Assembly: GCA_963169195.1 (NCBI GenBank)
Contig: CAUJDN010000128.1
Location: forward strand, 28,440-92,439
Length of the DNA stretch: 64,000 nucleotides
Direction: 5' to 3'
Origin: Acidobacteriota bacterium
GTDB lineage: Bacteria; Acidobacteriota; Vicinamibacteria; Vicinamibacterales; UBA2999
A program made the translations under genes and the position numbers. Position 1 is the first letter of the stretch. Each line of letters begins with the position of its first letter. Under the pieces are notes generated by a model, which did not search any database, was not told where the DNA came from, and saw only the letters and a list, made by a program, of their open reading frames with translations. Shown in pieces: positions 17,499 to 24,697 of this stretch.

Positions 17499-18505
17499 GC
17501 CACCGCCTCCACCGCGGAGGCCCGTGTGTGCGTCGGCAGCGCGATGCGTGCCTCGTCCACGAAGATCGCGGTCTCGAAACTGGTCATCCACAAGCCGTCG
17601 CGGAACTCGCCGATGGCCGGCCGGACACGCTGACCTGCGGCGAGGTCCACGAGCATCCGGGGGAAGTCGGCCCCGGCCGCGATGGTGAGCAGGATGCCCC
17701 CCGAGAAGCGGGGATTGATCTCGAACACCACCGGGCGGTCGCCCGTCATGCGGCACTGGATGTTCACGGCGCCGGCCATCGGCAAGGCCTCCGCGCAGGC
17801 ACGGCCGAGGTCGATCAGCCGCGCGTCGCGCACCGTGCACCCGCGATCGATGACGCCGGCGCGGATGACCTCCCGTCGCCGGGGCACGATCGACAGCGGG
17901 CGCCCGCCGAAGTCACAGAGCACGTCGATGGTGAACTCCGGGCCATCGAGGTAGGCCTGGACGACCGGGTCCGGCACGTAGTCGAGGAAGAACTCCAGCT
18001 CGCGCCGCGTGCGCACCGGATGCGCGCCCACCCCGCCGCGACCGCGCCGGGGCTTGATGAACAGGGGGAAGGGCACGTCGGCGGGCAGGTCGGCGGGAAG
18101 CCACGAGGGTGCGGCGGCGAGGCCGCGCTCCGCGAGCGACACGCAGGCGGCATGCTTGTCGTCGCACAGATCGCTCGTGGCGGGAGGGGATATCGCCACG
18201 CGGATGCCGTGGGCGGCGAACCGGTCCTGCGCATGGCCGAACAGGCCGAGCTCGTCGTCGATCGTCGGGATGACGAGGCCGACGCGCTCCGCGATGGCGA
18301 TGGCCAGGATGCGATCGACGTATCCCGGCTCGGTGGACATCGGCACGCGAAACGCGCGGTCGGCGACGTAGACCGCCGGCGACAGCGGGTTCACATCAGT
18401 GACGACGACGGTGCCGCCCCGGCCCGACGCCGCGAGCGCCCGCTGGAAGGCCTGGACGAGCCCCACGCGCCGCGATGCGGCCGTGACGAGGACGTTAGGC
18501 GACAC
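17495..18505 (-). CDS. ATP-grasp ligase (PylC/carbamoyl-phosphate-synthase-like)
   Basis: The protein has 336 residues from GTG 18505, overlapping the neuB end by 11 bp. It begins with NVLVTAASRRVGLVQAF, the usual N-terminal strand-loop of this ATP-grasp group. FPLFIKPRRGRGGVGA is the ATP-binding strand pair, and VFEINPRFSGG holds the metal ligands. Such enzymes join a carboxylate to an amine or similar group using ATP. Standard pseudaminic or legionaminic routes do not need this step, so it may decorate the sugar acid, for example with an amino acid. That role is inferred from position alone. Confidence 0.75.
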   Translation of the reverse strand: MSPNVLVTAASRRVGLVQAFQRALAASGRGGTVVVTDVNPLSPAVYVADRAFRVPMSTEPGYVDRILAIAIAERVGLVIPTIDDELGLFGHAQDRFAAHGIRVAISPPATSDLCDDKHAACVSLAERGLAAAPSWLPADLPADVPFPLFIKPRRGRGGVGAHPVRTRRELEFFLDYVPDPVVQAYLDGPEFTIDVLCDFGGRPLSIVPRRREVIRAGVIDRGCTVRDARLIDLGRACAEALPMAGAVNIQCRMTGDRPVVFEINPRFSGGILLTIAAGADFPRMLVDLAAGQRVRPAIGEFRDGLWMTSFETAIFVDEARIALPTHTRASAVEAVA

Positions 18506-19571
18506 GCACGGCCTCGCGGTGACTGACGATGACGTCGCCCTCGAGGAATGGGGCGCCCGCCGGGACGTCGCGTGGCAGACGCCGGCCGATGAGGTCGTCT
18601 TCCCGGTCGGGGGCGAGCCCCACGCCAGGGCGCAGCGCGATGATGTCGCTCCGCTGCACGCGGTGGCCGGCCCTGAGCGGGTGCGCGGCATAGAGCGCGC
18701 GGCGGCTCGGAATCCGGTTGGGCCGCTCGGCACGTGCGCACGTCTTCTTGCCCGTGCCGAGCGCGGCCTGCGTGCGGGCGGCCGCGCGCACCAGCGCGGC
18801 CAGCGACGTCGGCGTGCTCGAGACGGCCGCGTCCACGACCACGTCGTCCGCGTGGAGCATCAGGTGTCGCTCGTAGAGGCAGGCGCCCATCGCCACGGCC
18901 ACGGGCAGCGAGAAGCCATCGGGGCCGTGGTCGGAGAAGCCCACCGGGACGTCGAAGGTGTGTGCCAGCGTGCCGATGGCGCGGAGGTTCTCGTTGCCGC
19001 CGGGCGTGGGATAGGCCGACACGGCGTGGAGCAAGGCGATGTCGGTCGCCCCCCCCTCGCGGGCCCACGTCATCGCGCGCGACACCTCGTGCAGGTCCGA
19101 CATGCCCGTGGAGATGACCAGCGGCCGTCCCGTGCGCGCGGCGCGCGTGATGAGACCGGGCCACGTCAGGTCGCCGCTGGCGATCTTGAAGGCATCGACG
19201 CCCGTCCGCTCGAGCAGATCGACCGCCGCTTCCGAGAGCGGCGTGGCGAGGACGGCCAGGCCGTGCTCGCGCGCGCGCGCGACCAGGGTGCGGTGTGCGG
19301 CCTCGTCGAGCTCGAACTGGGCGAAGAACTCGACCATCGAGCCGGCCTCGATGTGCGCCGGGGCGGGGGCGTTGGGTGACACCAGCGCCCTGGCATCGAC
19401 GGTCTGCAGCTTGACGGCCGAGGCGCCGGCGGCCGCGGCCGCATCCACCAGCGTCAGGGCGCGATCGACCGATCCGCCGTGGTTGAGCCCGATCTCGGCG
19501 ATGACGAACAACCGCTCGGTCGGTCCGATCCTGTGATGGCCAATCTCGAAGCCTCGCCCTTCACACGACAT
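18495..19571 (-). CDS. neuB: NeuB-family nonulosonic acid synthase
   Basis: The 358-residue protein has the NeuB TIM barrel (FVIAEIGLNHGGSVDRAL, AVKLQTVDARALV, FKIASGDLTWPGLI, VISTGMSDLHEV, VGFSDHGPDGF, YERHLML) and a C-terminal SAF/antifreeze-like domain (LRAGHRVQRSDIIALRPG). The enzyme condenses phosphoenolpyruvate with a 6-carbon amino sugar to give a 9-carbon acid such as pseudaminic or legionaminic acid. ATG 19571 overlaps the HAD gene by 11 bp. Which acid is made cannot be decided from the motifs alone; a PseG-like neighbour and UDP-sugar dehydratase favour a pseudaminic-type route. Confidence 0.93.
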   Translation of the reverse strand: MSCEGRGFEIGHHRIGPTERLFVIAEIGLNHGGSVDRALTLVDAAAAAGASAVKLQTVDARALVSPNAPAPAHIEAGSMVEFFAQFELDEAAHRTLVARAREHGLAVLATPLSEAAVDLLERTGVDAFKIASGDLTWPGLITRAARTGRPLVISTGMSDLHEVSRAMTWAREGGATDIALLHAVSAYPTPGGNENLRAIGTLAHTFDVPVGFSDHGPDGFSLPVAVAMGACLYERHLMLHADDVVVDAAVSSTPTSLAALVRAAARTQAALGTGKKTCARAERPNRIPSRRALYAAHPLRAGHRVQRSDIIALRPGVGLAPDREDDLIGRRLPRDVPAGAPFLEGDVIVSHREAVRVA

Positions 19572-20256
19572 ATGCCCTCCGTCCGTCGATCAGCGCCATG
19601 GCCACCGACGGCACCTCGTCCAACGATTCGATCACCGCGTCGGCGGCGCACGCCGCCCTCACATCTGCGCCGTGGCGGCGCCACAGGTGGACGGCACACA
19701 TGCCGGCCCGCCGGGCGCCGCTGATGTCGGCGACGGGATCGTCGCCGACGAAGACCGCCTGGGCCGCGCGCACGCCCAGCCGGCGGGCGGCGTCCATGAA
19801 GGGCGCCCGATCGGGCTTGCCCAGTCCGCGCCCCGTCGCATGCGCGTAGACCACCGTGTCCACGAGCGACCGGAGACCGAGGGCGGTCACCTTGCGCGCC
19901 TGGATGTCGGGCGGCCCGTTGGTCACGATGCCCGTCCGCCACGCGGGGCGCAGTGCCTGGAGCACCCGCGCGGACACGCGGGGCAGGCGCAGGCGCGGCT
20001 CGTGCGCGCGGATGATCTCGACCAGCTGCGGGACCAGCCAGGCCGGCAGATCGAAGCGGTGCACCAGCGCCTGGAGCTCGCGCCCACGTCCGACACGGGT
20101 GGCGCGCGCGAGCAGCGCAAAGGCCTCTGACGCATCGACACCCCAGGAGCGCTCCACGTGGGCGGCAACCGAAGCGAACCCGCTCAGCACGAAGCGGCGG
20201 TGCGGGTACAGCGTGCCGTCGAGGTCGAACAGCACCGCGCACGGCTCAGGCCGCAT
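19561..20256 (-). CDS. HAD-superfamily phosphatase
   Basis: The 231-residue protein starts at ATG 20256 (a GTG lies one codon upstream), overlapping the PseG-like gene by 11 bp. All HAD motifs are present: FDLDGTLYP with both aspartates, IVTNGPP, GLGKPDRAPF, and VGDDPVADISGARRAG. The family removes phosphate from small molecules. Between NeuB and PseG-like genes it may act on a sugar phosphate, as in the 9-phosphatase step of sialic acid synthesis, but the pseudaminic route does not need one. Substrate unknown. Confidence 0.8.
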   Translation of the reverse strand: MRPEPCAVLFDLDGTLYPHRRFVLSGFASVAAHVERSWGVDASEAFALLARATRVGRGRELQALVHRFDLPAWLVPQLVEIIRAHEPRLRLPRVSARVLQALRPAWRTGIVTNGPPDIQARKVTALGLRSLVDTVVYAHATGRGLGKPDRAPFMDAARRLGVRAAQAVFVGDDPVADISGARRAGMCAVHLWRRHGADVRAACAADAVIESLDEVPSVAMALIDGRRAYVV

Positions 20257-21262
20257 CACGCGTCTCCCTTCGGGCGCGGGCGCCCATCAACCGGCGCAGG
20301 CGCGCCGCCACGCGCCCGGCCCCCCGCCCATCCACAATCCTCCCGCCGACGCGCACCTGTCTCGCGCGCGCCGCGCGGTGGGTCAGCAGGTGGACGACGG
20401 CGTCGGCCACGGCGCCGGCGCGGGCCGCGTCGAGCGGCAGGCGGCCGCCGTCGATCACCGCCCCCCGTCGGGCCAGCGCCCGCACGGTGCGATGTTGCGC
20501 CGCGGTGACCGCGACGGCGACCACCGGCACGCCGACCGCACAGGCTTCATAGAGCGTCACGCCGCCCGCGACGATGGCGACGCGGGCTTCGGCGAGTTCA
20601 CGGGCCAGCCCGTCGGGGGCGTCGATCCACGCCGCGTGGGACAGCACGGGCAGCTCCCGGCAGGCGGAGAACCCTCGGGCGACATGCACGTCGGCCTGTG
20701 GCCGGCGGCGGGCCAGCGCCGCCGTGAGCTGTGCGGCCGCCGTGCGCACATGGTGGCCGCCGCCGAGCGCGACCAGGACGCGTTCCCCCGGCGCCCGCCT
20801 CCCCGCCCGCCTGGCGCGTTCGACGGAGGGATCCAGGATGGCGTACGCCGGCCCGGCCATCAGCATCGCTCCCGCTGGCGCGGTCCCGGCGTGCACGCTC
20901 CCGTCGATCAGCAGGTCCGAGCTGACGTACGCCAGACCGACATCGTGCACGCTGGCGACGGGCACGCCCGCGCGGCGCGCGCGAACGAGCCAGCGCGCGG
21001 CGTGAACGGGCGACGGATCGTCAATCACCACCAGCGACGGTTTCAGTGCCCGAAGGCCGGCGACGCCGGCGATGCGGACCATCCGGCAGCCCAGGGCGCC
21101 GGCGCGCCCTTGCGTCGAGGGGCTTCCCCGCAGCTGGATGACCGGCTCCGCCATGAGCGCGCGTGCGAGCGAGCGGCAGCGCACGACGTGGCCGAACCCG
21201 AGGCGCGGCCCGGCGGCGGTACAGAACACGATGGGTCCGGCAGGACCGCGGTGCGCGCTCAT
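20246..21262 (-). CDS. pseG: PseG-like UDP-sugar hydrolase
   Basis: The 338-residue GT-B-like protein carries the PseG signature: LGFGHVVRCRSLARAL (catalytic histidine), LVVIDDP, SDLLIDGSVHAG, VLVALGGGH and AIVAGGVTLYEACAVGVPVVAV. PseG cuts UDP from 2,4-diacetamido-trideoxy-altropyranose, giving the NeuB-family substrate. The ATG overlaps the aminotransferase stop (ATGA). SpsG proteins of spore-coat clusters are related, so the exact sugar is uncertain. Confidence 0.85.
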   Translation of the reverse strand: MSAHRGPAGPIVFCTAAGPRLGFGHVVRCRSLARALMAEPVIQLRGSPSTQGRAGALGCRMVRIAGVAGLRALKPSLVVIDDPSPVHAARWLVRARRAGVPVASVHDVGLAYVSSDLLIDGSVHAGTAPAGAMLMAGPAYAILDPSVERARRAGRRAPGERVLVALGGGHHVRTAAAQLTAALARRRPQADVHVARGFSACRELPVLSHAAWIDAPDGLARELAEARVAIVAGGVTLYEACAVGVPVVAVAVTAAQHRTVRALARRGAVIDGGRLPLDAARAGAVADAVVHLLTHRAARARQVRVGGRIVDGRGAGRVAARLRRLMGARARRETRDAA

Positions 21263-22437
21263 GCGCGCTCCCCCAGGACGAGCTGCCGCAGGGTCTCGAC
21301 GACGCGTTCCGCGTCGGCGTCGGGCATCGCGCCCGAGAGCGGTAGCGAGATGACGGTATCGGAGACGCGCTCCGCGGCCGGGAACTCCCCGCGCACGAAG
21401 CCGAACCGCGCCTGATAGAAGGGGTGCAGGTGCAGTGCGCGGAAGTGGACGCTGGTCGTGATGCCGCGCGCGGCCAGGGCTGCGATCAGCGCATCACGCG
21501 ACCAGCCCGTGTCGGGCGTGACGAGAACGGTGTAGAGATGCCGCGCGTGGACATCGCCGGCGGCGACCGGCGCCGGACGGGTCACGGGCAGATCGGCCAG
21601 GCCCTCGTCGTAGATGCGCCAGATGGCCTCGCGGCGCGCGAGGCGGCGCGCGAGACCGGCCAGCTGCCGCAGGCCCATCGCGGCCTGCAGATCCATCATG
21701 TTGTACTTGAAACCCGGCATGACCACGTCGTAGTGGGGCGAGCCCGCCCGGTCGTATCGGGCCCACGCATCTCGGCTCATCCCGTGCAGTCCCGCAATGC
21801 GCGCGAACCGTGCCCCGTCCTCCGACGCGGTCGTCAGCATGCCGCCCTCGCCCGTCGTCAGGTTCTTCGTCGCGTAGAAGCTGAAGCACGTGTAGTCGGC
21901 GGTGGTGCCGACCTTCCGGCCTCCCGACACCGACTCCACCGCGTGCGCCGCGTCCTCGATGAGGGCCACCCCACGCGCGTCCGCGAGGCGGCGAAAGGCC
22001 GCCGTGTCGACAGGCCGCCCGGCGTAGTGCACCGGCAGCAGCGCACGGGTGCGCTCGGTGATGGCCGCCTCCGCGGCGGCGGGCGCGAGGTTCGCGGTCG
22101 CCGGGTCGATGTCGGCGAAGCGCGGCGTCGCGCCGACGTGCAGGACGACATTGGCCGTGGCGCAGAACGTCAGCGGCGTGGTCACGACTTCGTCGCCAGG
22201 GCCGATGCCGGCCGCGAGCAGGGCCAGATGCAGCGCCGCGGTGCACGAGTTGAGGGCCACGGCGTGGGGGGCGCCGGTGTAGGCGGCAAACGCGCGCTCG
22301 AACTCCTGCACGCGCGGCCCGGTGGAGAGCCAGCCCGACGCCAGCGTCGACACGACGGCGTCGATTTCGTCCTGGCCGATGGCCGGCGGCGCGAATGGCA
22401 CGGCGGGGGCGACGGGCAGCCGGGTCGGAACGGCCAT
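21259..22437 (-). CDS. DegT/DnrJ/EryC1-type PLP sugar aminotransferase
   Basis: The 392-residue protein is a clear sugar aminotransferase: LASGWLSTGPRVQEFE near the N-terminus, ALNSCTAALHLALL, ALIEDAAHAV, and CFSFYATKNLTTGEGG with the PLP-binding lysine. GFKYNMMDLQAAMGL is also typical. It would add the C4 amino group to the 4-keto sugar made by the dehydratase, like PseC or LegC. It stands near the start of the operon, one base after the beta-strand protein gene. Confidence 0.9.
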   Translation of the reverse strand: MAVPTRLPVAPAVPFAPPAIGQDEIDAVVSTLASGWLSTGPRVQEFERAFAAYTGAPHAVALNSCTAALHLALLAAGIGPGDEVVTTPLTFCATANVVLHVGATPRFADIDPATANLAPAAAEAAITERTRALLPVHYAGRPVDTAAFRRLADARGVALIEDAAHAVESVSGGRKVGTTADYTCFSFYATKNLTTGEGGMLTTASEDGARFARIAGLHGMSRDAWARYDRAGSPHYDVVMPGFKYNMMDLQAAMGLRQLAGLARRLARREAIWRIYDEGLADLPVTRPAPVAAGDVHARHLYTVLVTPDTGWSRDALIAALAARGITTSVHFRALHLHPFYQARFGFVRGEFPAAERVSDTVISLPLSGAMPDADAERVVETLRQLVLGERA

Positions 22438-22438
22438 G

Positions 22439-22960
22439 TCAGTTCACCCGCAGGCACGCGGGCCACCACGCCCGCCGTGGTCGCGTCATCGGGTCGGGAC
22501 GTGCCGTGCCGCATAGGAGCGCGGCGCTCAAGTAGAGGCTGGTGCGCGCCCCCTCGACCCCCTGGACGTCGAGCACGGGGCTCCGCCACGTGAGCGCGCA
22601 CGGCCCGCCAAGGCCCGGCTCGTCATCGAGCGTCACCGATCCGACCGGGGCGCCGTCGAGCTCGAAGACCTGGAGGCGGCGGTTCCCGTAGTCGGCGACG
22701 GCGAGCCAGAGCGCATCGGGGCTGTAGGCCGGCAGATGCTCTCCCGGAAAGGCCGGCTGCACGAACGTGAGATCCAGCGGCGTATCGAGCGCGCCCGGAC
22801 CGTGTCCCCGGCCCCCGAAAGCCACGCGCAACCGGCCGGACGCGTCGTGGACGGTCACGCGGTGCGCATCGGGCTCGGTGCGACAGGTGAGGCGCGGACC
22901 GGATCGCCCGAAGGCCACGATCGCGACGCCGGGCGCGGGATGTGCGAGGAGCAGGCTCAT
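22439..22960 (-). CDS. Small NHL-repeat-like protein
   Basis: The 173-residue protein begins at ATG 22960, overlapping the upstream stop (ATGA). It has short beta-strand repeats in the NHL/six-bladed propeller style: VTVHDASGRLRVAFGGRGHGPG and LWLAVADYGNRRLQVFELDG. Only two or so blades can be seen, too few for a closed propeller. No signal peptide is evident. Similar strands end the large Maf protein, so the two may work together. Function unknown. Confidence 0.6.
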   Translation of the reverse strand: MSLLLAHPAPGVAIVAFGRSGPRLTCRTEPDAHRVTVHDASGRLRVAFGGRGHGPGALDTPLDLTFVQPAFPGEHLPAYSPDALWLAVADYGNRRLQVFELDGAPVGSVTLDDEPGLGGPCALTWRSPVLDVQGVEGARTSLYLSAALLCGTARPDPMTRPRRAWWPACLRVN

Positions 22961-23571
22961 GCCGCACCCTGCTCCTGCAGGACGTCGAAGACCAGGCGCC
23001 AGTCGAGGATGGACGGCGCCAACTCGCCTTCGAGCGCGTCGGCCAGCGCCGTCCAGTCTCCGGCGCGCTGGTGCTGGGCGAGCGTGTCCAGCACGACGCC
23101 GGTCGCCGAGAGCACGCCCTCGGCCGATTCGTCGCCACACGGCAGCTCCGCGAGGTTGGCTTCGGCGGCCGCCGCCGAGGCGAGCGTCAGGTCCAGGAGG
23201 GTGCGGATGGTGGCGATCAGCGCGCCCAGCTGCCGATGTCCGCCGGCGTCGTCCCCCCGACGAAACGCGGTGGCGGCCTGGCGGGCGCCCCCGGCGATGT
23301 CGGCAAGGCTGTGCCCGGCGATGCCCAGCGTGGTTCTGAGCAGGCGCTGCCGCGGGACCGTGTCGATCTCGACGCGCCCCAGGTCCGAGACCGCCAGGGA
23401 CTGGATGTCCTCGTCCAGGAATGACGGCTGGTCGACACCGGCGAATCGGACGGCCGTCACCACGTGCCCTTCCGCCGCGGCGCCGGCATCGACGGCGTCG
23501 ATCGCGTCACCCCACGTTTTGCGGCCGGATTCGAGCGAAAAGGGTTGTCCGTTGACCAGTACCGCGCTCAC
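22957..23571 (-). CDS. Unrecognised protein leading the nonulosonate operon
   Basis: This 204-residue protein starts at GTG 23571, preceded by AGGAG. It is the first gene after a sigma54-like promoter and is divergent from flagellin. The N-terminal 75 residues look like a small beta-grasp-type domain (VLVNGQPFSLESG, TWGDAIDAVDA, VVTAVRFAGVDQPSF, VEIDTVP). The rest is predicted helical (TIRTLLDLTLASAAAAEANL, DTLAQHQRAGDWTALADALE). I do not recognise the family. Its place at the fliC border suggests a role with flagellin or its modification. Confidence 0.6.
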   Translation of the reverse strand: MSAVLVNGQPFSLESGRKTWGDAIDAVDAGAAAEGHVVTAVRFAGVDQPSFLDEDIQSLAVSDLGRVEIDTVPRQRLLRTTLGIAGHSLADIAGGARQAATAFRRGDDAGGHRQLGALIATIRTLLDLTLASAAAAEANLAELPCGDESAEGVLSATGVVLDTLAQHQRAGDWTALADALEGELAPSILDWRLVFDVLQEQGAA

Positions 23572-23598
23572 GCCATTGCACTCCTGGCCGACGGCATG

Positions 23599-23614
23599 AG
23601 CGAGAACCTTGCCA
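23599..23614 (-). promoter_or_regulatory. Sigma54 (-24/-12) promoter of the nonulosonate/motAB operon
   Basis: The minus strand reads TGGCAAGGTTCTCGCT: GG and GC are 12 bases apart and two positions differ from TGGCACG-N4-TTGCT. The predicted start near 23588 leaves a 17-base leader that holds the AGGAG site of the first gene. Confidence 0.55.
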
Positions 23615-23632
23615 GCCGGGGCCGGCCAGCCC

Positions 23633-23659
23633 TCAAGCTTCGGCGGCGGTGCCCGATTA
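23633..23659 (+). promoter_or_regulatory. Sigma28 (FliA) promoter of fliC
   Basis: TCAAGCTT-N11-CCCGATTA matches the flagellar sigma28 pattern TAAAGTTT-N11-GCCGATAA at 6 of 8 bases in each box. The predicted start near 23666 gives an 84-base leader. FliA and FlgM are encoded in this window. Confidence 0.7.
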
Positions 23660-23702
23660 CCTCCCTGACAGCGGGGACGGCGGTGGTCGCCTCCCCCACG
23701 GA

Positions 23703-23739
23703 CCGGCAGGGACGCCGGCCGCAACCTCTAAGGATGGAG
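23703..23739 (+). promoter_or_regulatory. Candidate CsrA-binding leader of flagellin mRNA
   Basis: CCGGC-AGGGAC-GCCGG (23703-23718) is a 5-bp hairpin with AGGGA in its loop, the classic high-affinity CsrA shape. A second ANGGA (AAGGATGGAG, 23730-23739) covers the Shine-Dalgarno. This is the two-site plan known for Bacillus hag under FliW-CsrA control. fliW and csrA lie at 28.2 kb. Confidence 0.6.
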
Positions 23740-23749
23740 TGAGTCAACC

Positions 23750-24550
23750 ATGGCATCGTTCTCCGTAGTCAGCAACATCTCGGCGGCCAACGCACAGGCC
23801 AACCTGACGATCACCAACATGGGTCTTCAGAGGGCCCTGACCCGCGTCTCGAGCGGCTTCCGCATCAACACCTCGGGTGACGACGCGGCAGGCCTGGCCG
23901 TCGCCAACAGCTACCGCTCGCAGCAGGCGGTGCTCAACCAGGGCATCCGGAACGCGAACGACGGGCTGTCGTCGCTGCAGATCAAGGACGGCGCGCTGAA
24001 CAACATCGCGACCCTGCTGGACCGCATGTCGGTGCTGGCGACCCAGTCGGCGTCGGCCGCGAGCGCGGCGGACCGCGCGACGCTCGACGCCGAGTTCCAG
24101 GATGTGCTCCTGGAAATCGACCGTGAAGCCTCGGTGGCCGGCCTGGACACCGCCCAGGGCTTCTCGGTGTTCGTCAGCAACGACGGCGCCAATGGCGTCG
24201 TTGGTGGCACGATCGGCGCCGTGGACACGACGACCCTCGCCGTTGGCGCGTTGGCGATCGACACGGCGGCCAACGCCTCCACGGCTGTTTCGACCATCGC
24301 GACCGCGGTCACCACGCTCGGCACGACGCAGGGCCAGGTCGGCACGCTGCAGAACCGCCTGTCCTACGCCGTCAGCCTCGCCTCGACGCAGGTGGTGAGC
24401 ATCAAGGCCGCCGAGAGCCGGATTCGCGACGCGAACATGGCCGAGGAGTCGGCGAACCTGACGCGGTACAACATCCTGACGCAGAGCGGCATCGCCGCCC
24501 TGGCGCAGGCGAACGCCTCCAGCGGCAACGTCCTCCAGCTGCTGCGGTAG
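23750..24550 (+). CDS. fliC: Flagellin
   Basis: This 266-residue flagellin has complete D0/D1 ends: N-terminal ITNMGLQRALTRVSSGFRIN and DDAAGLAVANSYRSQ, C-terminal AAESRIRDANMAEESANLTR and the final ASSGNVLQLLR. The central variable region is short (about residues 140-185). It is rich in serine and threonine, the usual sites for nonulosonic acid addition by Maf. The filament subunit is exported by the flagellar secretion system with FliS as chaperone. Expression is predicted from a sigma28 promoter with CsrA control of the leader. Confidence 0.97.
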   Translation: MASFSVVSNISAANAQANLTITNMGLQRALTRVSSGFRINTSGDDAAGLAVANSYRSQQAVLNQGIRNANDGLSSLQIKDGALNNIATLLDRMSVLATQSASAASAADRATLDAEFQDVLLEIDREASVAGLDTAQGFSVFVSNDGANGVVGGTIGAVDTTTLAVGALAIDTAANASTAVSTIATAVTTLGTTQGQVGTLQNRLSYAVSLASTQVVSIKAAESRIRDANMAEESANLTRYNILTQSGIAALAQANASSGNVLQLLR

Positions 24551-24558
24551 TCAGGGGC

Positions 24559-24628
24559 GCCCGGCCGTCGGCGGCCGGGCGACCTCGGGAAACTCGTGGA
24601 CGGGACCGGCATCCGGTCCCCGTCCACG
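24559..24628 (+). terminator. Tandem hairpins between fliC and fliD
   Basis: The first hairpin, GCCCGGCCG-TCGG-CGGCCGGGC (24559-24580), has a perfect 9-bp stem just after the fliC stop. The second has arms at 24596-24609 and 24613-24627 with one bulged C and a 3-base loop. Neither has a T-run. They may end fliC transcription or protect its 3' end, ahead of the separate fliD promoter. Confidence 0.5.
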
Positions 24629-24634
24629 GAGGTG

Positions 24635-24651
24635 TTGGCAGGCTTCTGGCA
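24635..24651 (+). promoter_or_regulatory. Sigma54 (-24/-12) promoter of fliD
   Basis: TTGGCAGGCTTCTGGCA has GG and GC exactly 12 bases apart and differs from TTGGCACG-N4-TTGCA at two positions. The predicted start near 24662 gives a 36-base leader holding AAGGAG before the GTG start. Confidence 0.6.
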
Positions 24652-24697
24652 TGAGGCGTGAGGCAGGCACGGCGCCTGGCGCGATGAAGGAGCGGAC

